Positions 42,314 to 50,951 of a DNA stretch of 64,000 bases are shown here, in pieces. The stretch's first letter is position 1. Each line of letters opens with the position of its first letter. The DNA is taken from the NCBI RefSeq assembly GCF_001429165.1, contig NZ_LMIR01000002.1, positions 1,601,261 through 1,665,260 of the forward strand, read 5' to 3'. The stretch is from Agromyces sp. Root81 (GTDB lineage Bacteria > Actinomycetota > Actinomycetes > Actinomycetales > Microbacteriaceae). A program made the position numbers and the translations under genes. The notes under the pieces were generated by a model that ran no database searches, was not told the DNA's origin, and worked only from the letters and a program-made list of their open reading frames with translations.

Positions 42314-43198
42314 TCAGTCGGAGAGTGCGGCGTACCAGATGAGCAGCATCGTCACGAGGAATCCGACGACGTAGTTGATGGCGAGGAATCGCCGCCACCC
42401 GGCGTTCGCGCGACCCGACGACGCATCGGTGATGCTCACGAATGGCGCGGCCACGGCGATGTACGGCGTCACGAGCACCGCCGCGAGCGGGCCGGGCCAT
42501 GACGTGGCGAGCATGAGCACTCCCGCCGCGACCCACATGGCGATCGCGAACCGAACGGTGCGGCGCGCCCCGAGCGCCGTCGCGATCGAAGCGATGCCGG
42601 CGGCGCGATCCGGCCCGACGTCCTGCACGGCGCCGAAGGCGTGGCTCGCGATGCCCCAGGCCAGGAAGGCGAGGAGCAGTGCGAGCAGCGGCGGTGTGAA
42701 CGCGGCGCCCGCGAGCACCAGCCCGTAGACCGCCGGGCTCACGAAATGGACGCTCGAGGTCAGCGAGTCGAGGAACGGCACCTCCTTGAAGCGCAGCCCT
42801 GGCACCGAGTAGGCCGCGACCGCGAAGAGACTCACCGCGAGCACCACCCACGATGCCGGCCCGCCGAGTGCGAGCAGCACGACGACGAACGGCACGCAGC
42901 TCGTGATCGCCGCGACGATGGTGAGCCGGTGCCGATCCGGCACGAGGAGCGCGCCTTCGACGCCGCCCTTGCGCGGGTTCGCGGCATCCGAGGCGTAGTC
43001 GAAGACATCGTTCACGCCGTACATCGCGAGGTTGTACGGCACCAGGAAGAAGAGCGTGCCGACGATGAACGCGACGTCGATCTCGCGTGTCGTGAGCAGG
43101 TACGCGGCTGCGAACGGGAACGCGGTGTTCACCCAGCTCAGCGGCCGGGATGCGGTGAGGAGGTCGGCGATCACGCTCCGGCGGGTCTCAGTCGGCAT
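42314..43198 (-). CDS. crtEb: Lycopene elongase (UbiA-type prenyltransferase), 294 aa
   Basis: Last gene of the carotenoid operon. The membrane prenyltransferase motif NDVFDYASDAANPRKGG and the second motif DVGPDRAAGI lie between about eight helices. It adds C5 units from DMAPP to lycopene to make the C50 carotenoid precursor, as CrtEb or LbtA do in Corynebacterium, Micrococcus and Dietzia. It overlaps crtYf by 11 bp. Confidence 0.92.
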   Translation of the reverse strand: MPTETRRSVIADLLTASRPLSWVNTAFPFAAAYLLTTREIDVAFIVGTLFFLVPYNLAMYGVNDVFDYASDAANPRKGGVEGALLVPDRHRLTIVAAITSCVPFVVVLLALGGPASWVVLAVSLFAVAAYSVPGLRFKEVPFLDSLTSSVHFVSPAVYGLVLAGAAFTPPLLALLLAFLAWGIASHAFGAVQDVGPDRAAGIASIATALGARRTVRFAIAMWVAAGVLMLATSWPGPLAAVLVTPYIAVAAPFVSITDASSGRANAGWRRFLAINYVVGFLVTMLLIWYAALSD

Positions 43199-43493
43199 CG
43201 GCTCGTGCCCCCGTGAGGTTCCACAGCCCGCTGAGCAGCAGCACGCCGGCGATCGGGTAGGCGAGGTCCTCGACGGGGGCGAGGCCGAGGCGGACCCCCG
43301 AGATGTGCGCCTCGGCGTAGCCGAACAGCCCGCTCGCGATCATGATCGAGTCGAACGCGATCGTGAGCACGACGAGCACGAGCACGGAGACGAGCACGGC
43401 GCGCCCGTGACCGCGCGGAGCCCGACGCCATCCGAGGGCGGCGACGACGGCCGCCGCTGCGAGGAACACGGCCGAGAGCAGCAGGTAGGTCAC
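43188..43493 (-). CDS. crtYf: C50 carotenoid epsilon/gamma-cyclase subunit (CrtYf-like), 101 aa
   Basis: Three membrane helices and the cyclase-domain motif IAFDSIMIASGLFGYAEAHISGVRLG followed by PVEDLAYPIAGVLLLSGLW. Paired small subunits (CrtYe/CrtYf, CrtYg/CrtYh, LbtB/LbtC) together cyclise flavuxanthin-type C50 products. The ring type (epsilon, gamma or beta) cannot be told from sequence alone. The GTG start overlaps the crtYe stop by 4 bp. Confidence 0.85.
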   Translation of the reverse strand: MTYLLLSAVFLAAAAVVAALGWRRAPRGHGRAVLVSVLVLVVLTIAFDSIMIASGLFGYAEAHISGVRLGLAPVEDLAYPIAGVLLLSGLWNLTGARADAD

Positions 43494-43822
43494 GGGCGCA
43501 CCTCCCTCGACGCGATCAGGCGCAGCACGCCGGTGGAGAGCACGAGCGTCAGATAGCAGAGGAACCCGAGGAACACGAGTTCCTCGATCGGCAGTTCGGG
43601 GGCGAGCAGGATGTCGGTGCTCACCGCGTTCTCGGCACGGTGGAAGATCCCGAGCGCGATGCCGGCGAGATCCCACGCCAGGAAGAACACGAGTCCGGCG
43701 CCGAGCACGACGATCGCCGGCACGCGACGACCCGGTGCTCCGAACACCAGGCGGAATCGGGCGTCGAGCAGTGCCATGCATGCGATTCCCGCGAGCAGGA
43801 TGCCGAGGTAGACGAGGCTCAT
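43490..43822 (-). CDS. crtYe: C50 carotenoid cyclase subunit (CrtYe-like), 110 aa
   Basis: Three helices with AWDLAGIALGIFHRAENAVSTDI and the acidic LPIEELVFLGFLCYLTLV, the counterpart of the conserved region in CrtYf. It functions as a heterodimer with the next gene product. Its start overlaps the crtI stop by 4 bp. Confidence 0.86.
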   Translation of the reverse strand: MSLVYLGILLAGIACMALLDARFRLVFGAPGRRVPAIVVLGAGLVFFLAWDLAGIALGIFHRAENAVSTDILLAPELPIEELVFLGFLCYLTLVLSTGVLRLIASREVRP

Positions 43823-45384
43823 GCCGGCACGCTCCGCACCTCGGGCTCGGCGAGCGGACCCGCCCCGCGCTCGCCGCGCGCCGCCTTCGCCACGAGTTCG
43901 GCGCTGATCAAGCACATGGGCAGTCCGATGCCGGGCACCGTGGTCGCCCCGGCGAAGTACAGCTCCCGCACCGTGCTCGATGCGGTGCGCCCCCGCAGGA
44001 AGGCGCTCTGGCGCAGCACGTGCGCCGGGCCGAGCGCCGAGCCCCGCCACGAGTTGAAGTCCGCTTCGAAGTCGCCGGGGCCGATCGTGCGGCGCACGAC
44101 GACGCGATCGGCGAGGTCGGGCACGCCAGCCCACTCCGAGATCTGGGCGATCGCGGCGTCGGCGATGCGCTCGACCGAAGCGTCGCCGTGGCCGTCGACG
44201 CCGCCGCGGCCGATCGCCGGGTCGGCCGGCACCGGAACGAGCACGAACAGGTTCTCGTGGCCGGCCGGCGCCACCGTGGGGTCGGTGGCGCTCGGTCGGC
44301 ACACGTAGAGCGACGCCGGGTCGGGCACCGATGGTGTGGCCCCGAAGATGCGGTCGAAGTTCGCCGCCCAGTCCTCGGTGAAGAGCAACGTGTGGTGCAG
44401 CAGTTGCGGGAGCTCACCGCGCACGCCGAGCATCACGAGCACCGCGCTGGGCCCGGGGTCGGCTCGGCGCCATGCGGCATCCGATCGGCTTCGCGACGCG
44501 GGCGGCAGCAGGGCCGTCTCGGTGTGGTGCACGTCGGCTGCCGAGACGACGAGGTCGGCCTCGACCTCGTGCGCCGACCCGCCCTGATCGACGTGGACGA
44601 TGCCGCGAGCCACACCCGACTCGACCGTGATGCTCGTGACCCGGGCATTCGTCACGACGCGCGCACCGGCCTGCTGCGCCAGGCGGGCCACGCTGTCGAT
44701 GACCTCGCGGAAGCCGCCCTGCGGGTAGAAGACCCCGTCGTCGAGGTCGAAGTGGCTCATCAGGTGGTACAGGCTGGGCGCGGCCGACGGCGAGGTGCCG
44801 AGGAACACGGCGGGGTAGCCGAGCACCTGGCGCAGTCGCTCGTCGCGGAAGCGGCCGGCGATGAAGCGGTCGAGGGGCTGCAGCAGCAGCCGGCCGAGGC
44901 GTCCGAGGCGCCGCAGCACCGGCGGGACCAGCAGCGTTCCGGGTGCGGAGAAGTCGTTGTAGAGGAAGTGGTCGAGCGCGAGACGCGTCGTCTCGTCGGC
45001 GGAGTCGAGGTACTGCTCAAGGCGGCGCCCGGCGCCGGGTTCGATCGCCTCGAACGTCGCCGCGGACCGCGCCCGGTCGGCCACGAGGTCGAGCGACTCT
45101 GCCCGATGCTCGAAGAACACCCGGTAGCCGGGGTCGAGTCGTACGAGGTCGAGTTCTGCCTGGGCGCTCGTGCCCATCAGCCGGTAGAAGTGCTCGAACA
45201 CCTCGGGCATGAGATACCACGACGGGCCGGTGTCGAATCGGAAACCCCGGGAGTCCCACCGTCCGGCGCGACCCCCGATGGCGTCGCGCGCCTCGTAGAC
45301 CGTGACCGCATGCCCGTCGCGGGCGAGCAGCGCCGCCGTCGCGAGGCCGGCGATGCCGCCGCCGACGACGGCGACCCGGCTCAT
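43819..45384 (-). CDS. crtI: Phytoene desaturase, 521 aa
   Basis: The FAD loop VAVVGGGIAGLATAALLARDGH opens the protein, followed by EARDAIGGRAGRWDSRGFRFDTGPSWYLMPEVFE. The C terminus has the signature REVDxxxxGATTVPGIGLPMC-like segment (ELYFAGATTVPGIGLPMCLI). It introduces four double bonds into phytoene to give lycopene. It overlaps crtB by 4 bp (ATGA). Confidence 0.96.
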   Translation of the reverse strand: MSRVAVVGGGIAGLATAALLARDGHAVTVYEARDAIGGRAGRWDSRGFRFDTGPSWYLMPEVFEHFYRLMGTSAQAELDLVRLDPGYRVFFEHRAESLDLVADRARSAATFEAIEPGAGRRLEQYLDSADETTRLALDHFLYNDFSAPGTLLVPPVLRRLGRLGRLLLQPLDRFIAGRFRDERLRQVLGYPAVFLGTSPSAAPSLYHLMSHFDLDDGVFYPQGGFREVIDSVARLAQQAGARVVTNARVTSITVESGVARGIVHVDQGGSAHEVEADLVVSAADVHHTETALLPPASRSRSDAAWRRADPGPSAVLVMLGVRGELPQLLHHTLLFTEDWAANFDRIFGATPSVPDPASLYVCRPSATDPTVAPAGHENLFVLVPVPADPAIGRGGVDGHGDASVERIADAAIAQISEWAGVPDLADRVVVRRTIGPGDFEADFNSWRGSALGPAHVLRQSAFLRGRTASSTVRELYFAGATTVPGIGLPMCLISAELVAKAARGERGAGPLAEPEVRSVPA

Positions 45385-46313
45385 GCCGGTGCTCCGGGCA
45401 GCCGGGCCCGATCGGCCGCGGGCGTCGGCACGGCGGACGGGCGTCGGGGCCGCGAACCGGCGGCTCGGGCGAGCAGCATGAGCTTCTGCGGCGTCGGCAC
45501 CCGGACCCTGGTCGTGAGCAGTTCGCCGGCGGGCGTGCAGCGGAGCCGCGACGACAGTGCGGAGAACAGCGCGTGCGCGGCGGCGACGGCCCTGCGGCAT
45601 CCGCTCGGCAGTTCGGCGATCACCTCGCCGGCGATCGCGAGATCGCGATCGACGTCGTCGAGCAGTCGCAGCTTGTCGGCCTCGCTCAGGAGCGCCGGGT
45701 CGATTCCGGGGAAGTACCGGCGGCCGAGCGAGCCGTAGTCGTCGGCGAGATCGCGCAGGAAGTTCACCTTCTGGAACGCGGCGCCGAGATGCCGGGCGCC
45801 GTGCTGCCAACGGGCATCGCGCTCGCCGTCGACGGGGAGCCCCTCGCCGAATGCGCGCAGGCACATCAGCCCGACGACCTCGGCCGAGCCGTGGATGTAC
45901 TCGCGCAGCTCGATCTCGTCGAAGTCCACCGGGTCGAGGTCGCGCCGCATCGAGCTGAAGAACGGCCGCGTCAGCTCGCGCCCGAACCCCGTGCTGCGCG
46001 CCGTGCGGGCGAAGGCGTGCACGACGAGGTTCGAGCTGTACCCGCGGGCGATCGCCCGCTCGGTCTCGACCTCGAGGGCGTCGAGCATCGCGCGCCGCTC
46101 GCCGGGCTCGAGCCCCGCCTCCTCGGCCGGGCCGTCGACGATCTCGTCGGCGATGCGCACGAGCGCGTAGATGTCGGCAAGGTGATCGCGCACCGGCCGC
46201 GAGCACAGTCGGCTCGCGAGCCCGAAGGACGTCGAGTAGTGCGAGATCACCTGGGCGGAGCCGAGGTGCGCCGTGCGGTCGTAGAGCGCCAGCCCGGTCG
46301 GTGCCGCGGTCAC
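45381..46313 (-). CDS. crtB: Phytoene synthase, 310 aa
   Basis: The squalene/phytoene synthase motifs are present: YALVRIADEIVDGP (first Asp-rich region) and AFQKVNFLRDLADDYGSLGRRYFP (second). It condenses two geranylgeranyl diphosphates to phytoene. GTG start at 46313 overlaps the crtE stop by 4 bp. The C-terminal 35 residues are a basic, disordered-looking tail. Confidence 0.96.
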   Translation of the reverse strand: MTAAPTGLALYDRTAHLGSAQVISHYSTSFGLASRLCSRPVRDHLADIYALVRIADEIVDGPAEEAGLEPGERRAMLDALEVETERAIARGYSSNLVVHAFARTARSTGFGRELTRPFFSSMRRDLDPVDFDEIELREYIHGSAEVVGLMCLRAFGEGLPVDGERDARWQHGARHLGAAFQKVNFLRDLADDYGSLGRRYFPGIDPALLSEADKLRLLDDVDRDLAIAGEVIAELPSGCRRAVAAAHALFSALSSRLRCTPAGELLTTRVRVPTPQKLMLLARAAGSRPRRPSAVPTPAADRARLPGAPA

Positions 46314-47374
46314 CGCGCACGCTCCACGCAGGTGCGGGCCGTGCCGGTCAGCGCCTCCTGCAGGCTGCGCGGCAGTTCCGCCGCCGCGATCGCCTCGATG
46401 GCGGCGCTGCAGCGCGCATCGATGAGTCGCTCGACGCGGTCTCGGGCCCCGCTCGACTCGATCGCCCGTCGGAGTCGCGCCGCCCCGGCTTCGTCGAGCT
46501 CAGGGCTCCCGAACCCCTGGCAGGCGCGCGTCCAGTCCGGGTGCGCACGGGCGTAGGCGACGAGCAGGGTCTCCTTGCCCTCGCGCAGGTCGGAGAGCGC
46601 CGACTTGCCGGTGACCTCCGCCGAGCCGAAGACGCCGAGCACGTCATCGCGGAGCTGGAACGCGACGCCGAGGTGGCGGCCGATCGCGCCGAGTCGCGCA
46701 ACCGAGGCGGCGGATGCCCCGCCGAGCACGGCCCCCGCCTGGAGGGGCGCGCTGAACGAGTACGACGCGGTCTTGTTCTCGATCATGGCGAGGACGTCGC
46801 GCTCGCCGGGGGCCGCGCCCGCATGGCGCACGTCGGCGTGCTCGCCCGCCGCCGCGAGGAAGACGCATTCGTCGACGATCTCGAGCAGCCCGGCCCGCAC
46901 CGAATGCGGTGCCTCGAGTTCGGCGACCATTCGCAGCGCGCCGGCGATGAGCAGGTCGCCGGCGAGGATCGCCGACGCCTCGCCGTAGTCGTTCGCCCGG
47001 TCGGCCGGCATCCCGCGGCCGATGCCGTCGAGCGCGAAGCGACCGGCGACGTTCGGCGCCCCTCGGCGCACGAGGTCGTGGTCGATCACATCGTCGTGCA
47101 CGAGGAACGCGGTGTGCAGGAGCTCGAACGCCGAGGCGAGTCGTACCGAATCCATGGTGCTCGAACCCGCGAAGGCGGCGTGGGCGGCGAGCACGAGCCG
47201 GGGCCGGATGCGCTTGCCTCCGGCGGCACCGTCGCGGGCGGCGTCCCAGAGCCGCACGTAGTCCTCGCCGTGCCCGGCGGCCCGTTCGAGGCGTCGGGCG
47301 AAGAAGTCGTCGAGGAACTCCGAGACGGCGGCGCCGTCGCGGTCGATCCGCCGGTCGAGGGTCGCGCCGATCAT
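46310..47374 (-). CDS. crtE: Geranylgeranyl diphosphate synthase, 354 aa
   Basis: Polyprenyl synthase motifs: FLVHDDVIDHDLVRRG (first Asp-rich) and FQLRDDVLGVFG (second). GKRIRPRLVLAAH near the N terminus binds diphosphate. It makes GGPP, the probable effector of the CrtR-like repressor. It overlaps idi by 4 bp. Confidence 0.95.
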   Translation of the reverse strand: MIGATLDRRIDRDGAAVSEFLDDFFARRLERAAGHGEDYVRLWDAARDGAAGGKRIRPRLVLAAHAAFAGSSTMDSVRLASAFELLHTAFLVHDDVIDHDLVRRGAPNVAGRFALDGIGRGMPADRANDYGEASAILAGDLLIAGALRMVAELEAPHSVRAGLLEIVDECVFLAAAGEHADVRHAGAAPGERDVLAMIENKTASYSFSAPLQAGAVLGGASAASVARLGAIGRHLGVAFQLRDDVLGVFGSAEVTGKSALSDLREGKETLLVAYARAHPDWTRACQGFGSPELDEAGAARLRRAIESSGARDRVERLIDARCSAAIEAIAAAELPRSLQEALTGTARTCVERAR

Positions 47375-47934
47375 GAGGCGATGGCCTCGCGTCGATCGAG
47401 TGAGCCGCCGAGGAACGGCAGGAGCTGGGCCTGCAGCACGAACCACGGGCTGAACGCCCATGGTGCGTGCTCGATCGCCGAGGCGAGTCGCCGCGGCGGC
47501 ACCCAGGCGAAGTCCATGACCTCGCCGGGATGCGGCTCGAGTTCGGAGGCCGCATACGCCGTGTAGACGGGGCAGAGTTCGTTCTCGACGAGCCCTGAGG
47601 CATCCGTCGCCCGGTAGTGGAAGAACGGGAGCACCGGCTCGATGCCGTCGAGCGAGAGCCCGAGTTCGAACTCGCCGCGTCGGCGGATCGCATGGACCAG
47701 GGTCTCCGCGGGTGCGGGGTGGCCGCAGAACGAGTTGGTCCAGACGCCGGGCCAGGTCTGCTTCGCGAGGGCGCGACGGGTCACGAGGACTTCGTCGCGC
47801 TCGTTGAAGACGTGGCAGGAGAAGGCGAGGTGCCGAGCGGTGTCGGCGCCGTGCACGCTCGATTTCGGCGCCCGGCCGATGGCCTGGTCGTCGGCGTCGA
47901 GCAGCACGACCTCTTCGATGTCGCTGAGGGTCAT
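47371..47934 (-). CDS. idi: Isopentenyl-diphosphate delta-isomerase type 1, 187 aa
   Basis: The Nudix-related isomerase fold shows the catalytic Cys in WTNSFCGHPAPAETLVHAIRRR and the Glu region ENELCPVYTA. It interconverts IPP and DMAPP, supplying both CrtE and CrtEb. First gene of the carotenoid operon; AAAGGA precedes its ATG. A -10-like TATATT on this strand lies at 47983-47988. Confidence 0.95.
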   Translation of the reverse strand: MTLSDIEEVVLLDADDQAIGRAPKSSVHGADTARHLAFSCHVFNERDEVLVTRRALAKQTWPGVWTNSFCGHPAPAETLVHAIRRRGEFELGLSLDGIEPVLPFFHYRATDASGLVENELCPVYTAYAASELEPHPGEVMDFAWVPPRRLASAIEHAPWAFSPWFVLQAQLLPFLGGSLDRREAIAS

Positions 47935-48010
47935 GGCGACTCCAGTCCTTTGCTGCTTTGGCTAGTAGTTAGCTTAGCGAGAAATATACACGACTGGCTA
48001 GAATCACTCC
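47935..48010. promoter_or_regulatory. 76-bp divergent control region of the carotenoid operon and its regulator
   Basis: On the minus strand TATATT (47983-47988) is a likely -10 for idi-crt. GCTA-GTAGT-TAGC (47961-47973) lies just downstream of that start site and is a candidate repressor site. On the plus strand TAGAAT (47999-48004) ends 6 bp before the regulator ATG, giving a leaderless message. Confidence 0.6.
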
Positions 48011-48562
48011 ATGGCAACTGAGCGGGAGGCGCGGCACGACATCGCGGCCGCGATGCACGACCCCCGTATCTCCGATCACGACCAGGAACTCGTGCACCGC
48101 GCAGGACTCGACGACGAACAGGTCGACCAGATCGTCCGCGTCATGCAGAGCCTGCGCGGCTGGCACGAGGCCGAGCGCCGGATGAGCGAGGCGTCGCGAC
48201 GGTACATGAAGCTCAACGCCACCGACATGCGCGCCCTGCGCTTCCTCATCGCCGCACGCAACCAGGGCGAGATCGCCACCCCCGGCGCGATCAGCGACTA
48301 CCTCGGCATCTCGAGCGCGTCGACGACCAAGCTCCTCGACCGCCTCGAACACGGTGGCCACATCGTGCGCGCACCGCACCCGAGCGATCGGCGCGCGCTC
48401 GCCATCTCGGTGACCGACGCCACCCGCATCGTCGCGCGCGAGTCCGTGGGTCGCCTGCACGCCCGGCGCTTCGACGCGGCGGCGGCGCTCACCCCCGACG
48501 AGCGCGAGGTCGTGATCCGCTTCCTCGACGCGCTCAGCGCGACCGAGCACGATCAGAACTGA
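48011..48562 (+). CDS. crtR: MarR-family repressor of the carotenoid operon (CrtR-like), 183 aa
   Basis: A MarR winged helix (GAISDYLGISSASTTKLLDRLEHGGHIVRAPHPSDRRALAISVT) behind a 70-residue N-terminal helical region. In Corynebacterium glutamicum CrtR is a MarR-type protein divergent from crtE that represses the crt operon and is released by GGPP. Position and architecture fit. The assignment rests on synteny, not on effector residues. Confidence 0.82.
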   Translation: MATEREARHDIAAAMHDPRISDHDQELVHRAGLDDEQVDQIVRVMQSLRGWHEAERRMSEASRRYMKLNATDMRALRFLIAARNQGEIATPGAISDYLGISSASTTKLLDRLEHGGHIVRAPHPSDRRALAISVTDATRIVARESVGRLHARRFDAAAALTPDEREVVIRFLDALSATEHDQN

Positions 48563-48569
48563 TTCGAGA

Positions 48570-49037
48570 TCAGGGCTGACGCGGCACGCCGACGACCGTT
48601 GATGGAGCCGCGCGCTCCCATGATGCGACGGGACCGTCGACGACCGCGAAGAGCGGATGCGAGTCGGGGAGCTCGACGTCGCCCCACTGCAGGGCCAGCT
48701 CGGGGCTCCTGATCGAGAGCTTCCGCAACAGGTGCTCCCACTCGAGCGCGAGCTGCCCGTTGGTGACCTCGAGGTGCACTGCGGGGTCGCTCCGCCGGTG
48801 CACCTTGCCCAGGTCGAAGCGGTAGCCGCGAGCCGTCGCCTCCTCGGCGATCCCCGCGAGGTGGTCGCCGATCGCACCGAGCGGATCGGACGCCGCGCGG
48901 AACCGCTCGAGCTGCGGATGCCGCCTGTACCCGCGCGTGGCACCCTCGAGCACCGCCTGCCCGAGGAGCGTCTCGCGCCAGCAGGCGGTGAGCCCCTGCC
49001 GATCGAGGTAGCGCGGATGCAGCGACCAGATCCTCAT
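48570..49037 (-). CDS. Pyrimidine dimer DNA glycosylase-like protein (Pyr_excise family), 155 aa
   Basis: MRIWSLHPRYLDRQGLTACWRE is the N-terminal hallmark of bacterial proteins annotated as pyrimidine dimer glycosylase (T4 endonuclease V family). Family members remove UV photoproducts at the N-terminal amine. It converges tightly on crtR, with 7 bp between the stops. Its proximity to light-protective carotenoid genes is suggestive but unproven. Confidence 0.78.
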   Translation of the reverse strand: MRIWSLHPRYLDRQGLTACWRETLLGQAVLEGATRGYRRHPQLERFRAASDPLGAIGDHLAGIAEEATARGYRFDLGKVHRRSDPAVHLEVTNGQLALEWEHLLRKLSIRSPELALQWGDVELPDSHPLFAVVDGPVASWERAAPSTVVGVPRQP

Positions 49038-49143
49038 CCGCTGAGCGTACGTCGCGGTTCGATCCGACGCGCCGCGCCCTCGGAGCATTCCGAGGCCGGG
49101 TCTCCCTTTTGGCCGATCACGTCGAAAGGGGGAGACTGGTGGC

Positions 49144-49881
49144 ATGTCTTCCCCCGCTGCCGAAGCGGCAGCCGACGCGCTCCGTTCCGAATCCGAAGCC
49201 GGCGATTCTCCCGAGGGGTTCACGGTTTTCGCCGTGTTCCGCCGGGATCCGGCGAGGCCCGATGACTACGACGGCCACGACGTGCGCCGCGTCGTCGAAG
49301 AACTCGACGGCGTCATCGCGCTCGTCGAGAACGAAGGGGTCACCCTTCGCGGCATCTACGACGTCTCCGGCCTCCGCGCCGACGCCGACGTCATGCTGTG
49401 GCTGCACGGCCCCACCGCGGAGGGACTCCAGTGGGCGCTCCGCGAACTCCGCCGCGCCCGCATCCTGAAGCACCTCCTGCCGACGTGGAACGCCATGGGC
49501 GTGCACCGCGACGCCGAGTTCAACAAGTCGCACGTCCCCGGGTTCCTCCGCGGCATCGAGCCCAAGTCGTGGCTCACGATCTATCCCTTCGTGCGCAGCT
49601 ACGAGTGGTACCTCCTGCCCGCTGAGGAGCGCAGCCGCATGCTCGCCGACCACGGCCGCAAGGGCGCCGCGTTCCGCGGTGCGATCGCCAACACCGTCAG
49701 CGCCTTCGCGCTCGGCGACTACGAGTGGCTGCTGCCCATCGAGTCCGATGAGCTCACCGAGCTCGTCGACCTCATGCGCGAGCTCCGCGACACCGACGCC
49801 CGCCGTCACGTGCGTGAAGAGGTGCCCTTCTACACGGGCCGCCGCATCACGACCGCCGAGCTCGTGGAGGTGCTGCAGTAA
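49144..49881 (+). CDS. hemQ: Coproheme decarboxylase HemQ (ChdC), 245 aa
   Basis: A chlorite-dismutase-fold protein: FTVFAVFRR, YDVSGLRADADVMLWLHG, GVHRDAEFNKSHVPGFLRG and WLTIYPFVRSYEWYLLP are typical of actinobacterial HemQ. It decarboxylates coproheme to haem b, the last step of the coproporphyrin route. Stop and hemH start share TAATG. Confidence 0.95.
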   Translation: MSSPAAEAAADALRSESEAGDSPEGFTVFAVFRRDPARPDDYDGHDVRRVVEELDGVIALVENEGVTLRGIYDVSGLRADADVMLWLHGPTAEGLQWALRELRRARILKHLLPTWNAMGVHRDAEFNKSHVPGFLRGIEPKSWLTIYPFVRSYEWYLLPAEERSRMLADHGRKGAAFRGAIANTVSAFALGDYEWLLPIESDELTELVDLMRELRDTDARRHVREEVPFYTGRRITTAELVEVLQ

Positions 49882-50951
49882 TGGCGCACTACGACGCGAT
49901 CCTGCTGTCCTCGTTCGGCGGCCCCGAGGGTCAAGACGACGTCATCCCCTTCCTCCGCAACGTCACCGCCGGCCGGGGCATCCCCGACGAGCGGCTCGAG
50001 GAGGTCGCCCACCACTACCGCCACTTCGGCGGTGTGAGCCCGATCAACGAGCAGAACCGCCAGCTGAAAGCCGCGCTCGAGGCCGAGCTCGATGCACGCG
50101 GCATCGAGTTGCCCGTGTACTGGGGCAACCGCAACTGGGCGCCGTACTTCGGAGATGTCGTGCGCGAGGCGGAGGTGAACGGCCACACCGAGCTGCTCGG
50201 ACTCGTCACGAGCGCTTACACGAGCTACTCGGGCGTCGGCCAGTACCGTGAGGACTTCGAGAAGGCCACCGCCGGCACCGGCGTCGCGATCGACCGGGTG
50301 CGCGAGTACTTCGACCACCCCGGCTTCGTGCGGCCATTCATCGAGGGCGTCTCGGAGGCCGCGGACGAGCTCGTCGCCGAGGGCGTCGCGCCCGAGCACA
50401 TCCACGTGCTCTTCGTCACCCACTCCATCCCCGACAGTGCAGCGGATGCCTCCGGCCCCGAGTTCGGCCCCGGCGGCGCGTACGTCGCGCAGCACCTGGC
50501 CGTGGCATCCGTCGTCAGCGAAGCTGCGGCCCCGGCGTCGCCGTGGTCGCTCGTGTACCAGTCCCGTTCGGGCGACCCGCGCACGCCGTGGCTCGAGCCC
50601 GACATCAACGACGCGATCGGCGAGCTCGCCGCCGGCGGCCTCACCGAGGCGATCGTCATCGTGCCCTTCGGGTTCGTCAGCGACCACATGGAGGTCATGT
50701 GGGACCTCGACAACGAGGCCGTCGAGACCGCGGGCGAGCACGGGCTGAAGGTGCGTCGCTCGCCGACCCCCGGCGTGCACCCCGCGTACGTGTCGGGACT
50801 CGTCGACCTCGTGCTCGAACGCGTGAACGACGTGCCCGACTCCGAGCGGCCGCACCTCACCGCGCTCGGCCCGTGGCCCGACCACGCCCGCATCGCCGGG
50901 GGAGGGGTCGTCGACCCGGCCCTCGGGTCGCAGGAGGCGACGTCGCGATGA
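49881..50951 (+). CDS. hemH: Coproporphyrin III ferrochelatase, 356 aa
   Basis: Inserts Fe2+ into coproporphyrin III in this pathway. YDAILLSSFGGPEGQDDVIPFL opens the protein; VTSAYTSYSGVGQYREDF and FVTHSIPDSAA contain conserved substrate and metal residues, and VPFGFVSDHMEVMWDLD the catalytic Glu. It overlaps hemC by 4 bp. Confidence 0.95.
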   Translation: MAHYDAILLSSFGGPEGQDDVIPFLRNVTAGRGIPDERLEEVAHHYRHFGGVSPINEQNRQLKAALEAELDARGIELPVYWGNRNWAPYFGDVVREAEVNGHTELLGLVTSAYTSYSGVGQYREDFEKATAGTGVAIDRVREYFDHPGFVRPFIEGVSEAADELVAEGVAPEHIHVLFVTHSIPDSAADASGPEFGPGGAYVAQHLAVASVVSEAAAPASPWSLVYQSRSGDPRTPWLEPDINDAIGELAAGGLTEAIVIVPFGFVSDHMEVMWDLDNEAVETAGEHGLKVRRSPTPGVHPAYVSGLVDLVLERVNDVPDSERPHLTALGPWPDHARIAGGGVVDPALGSQEATSR

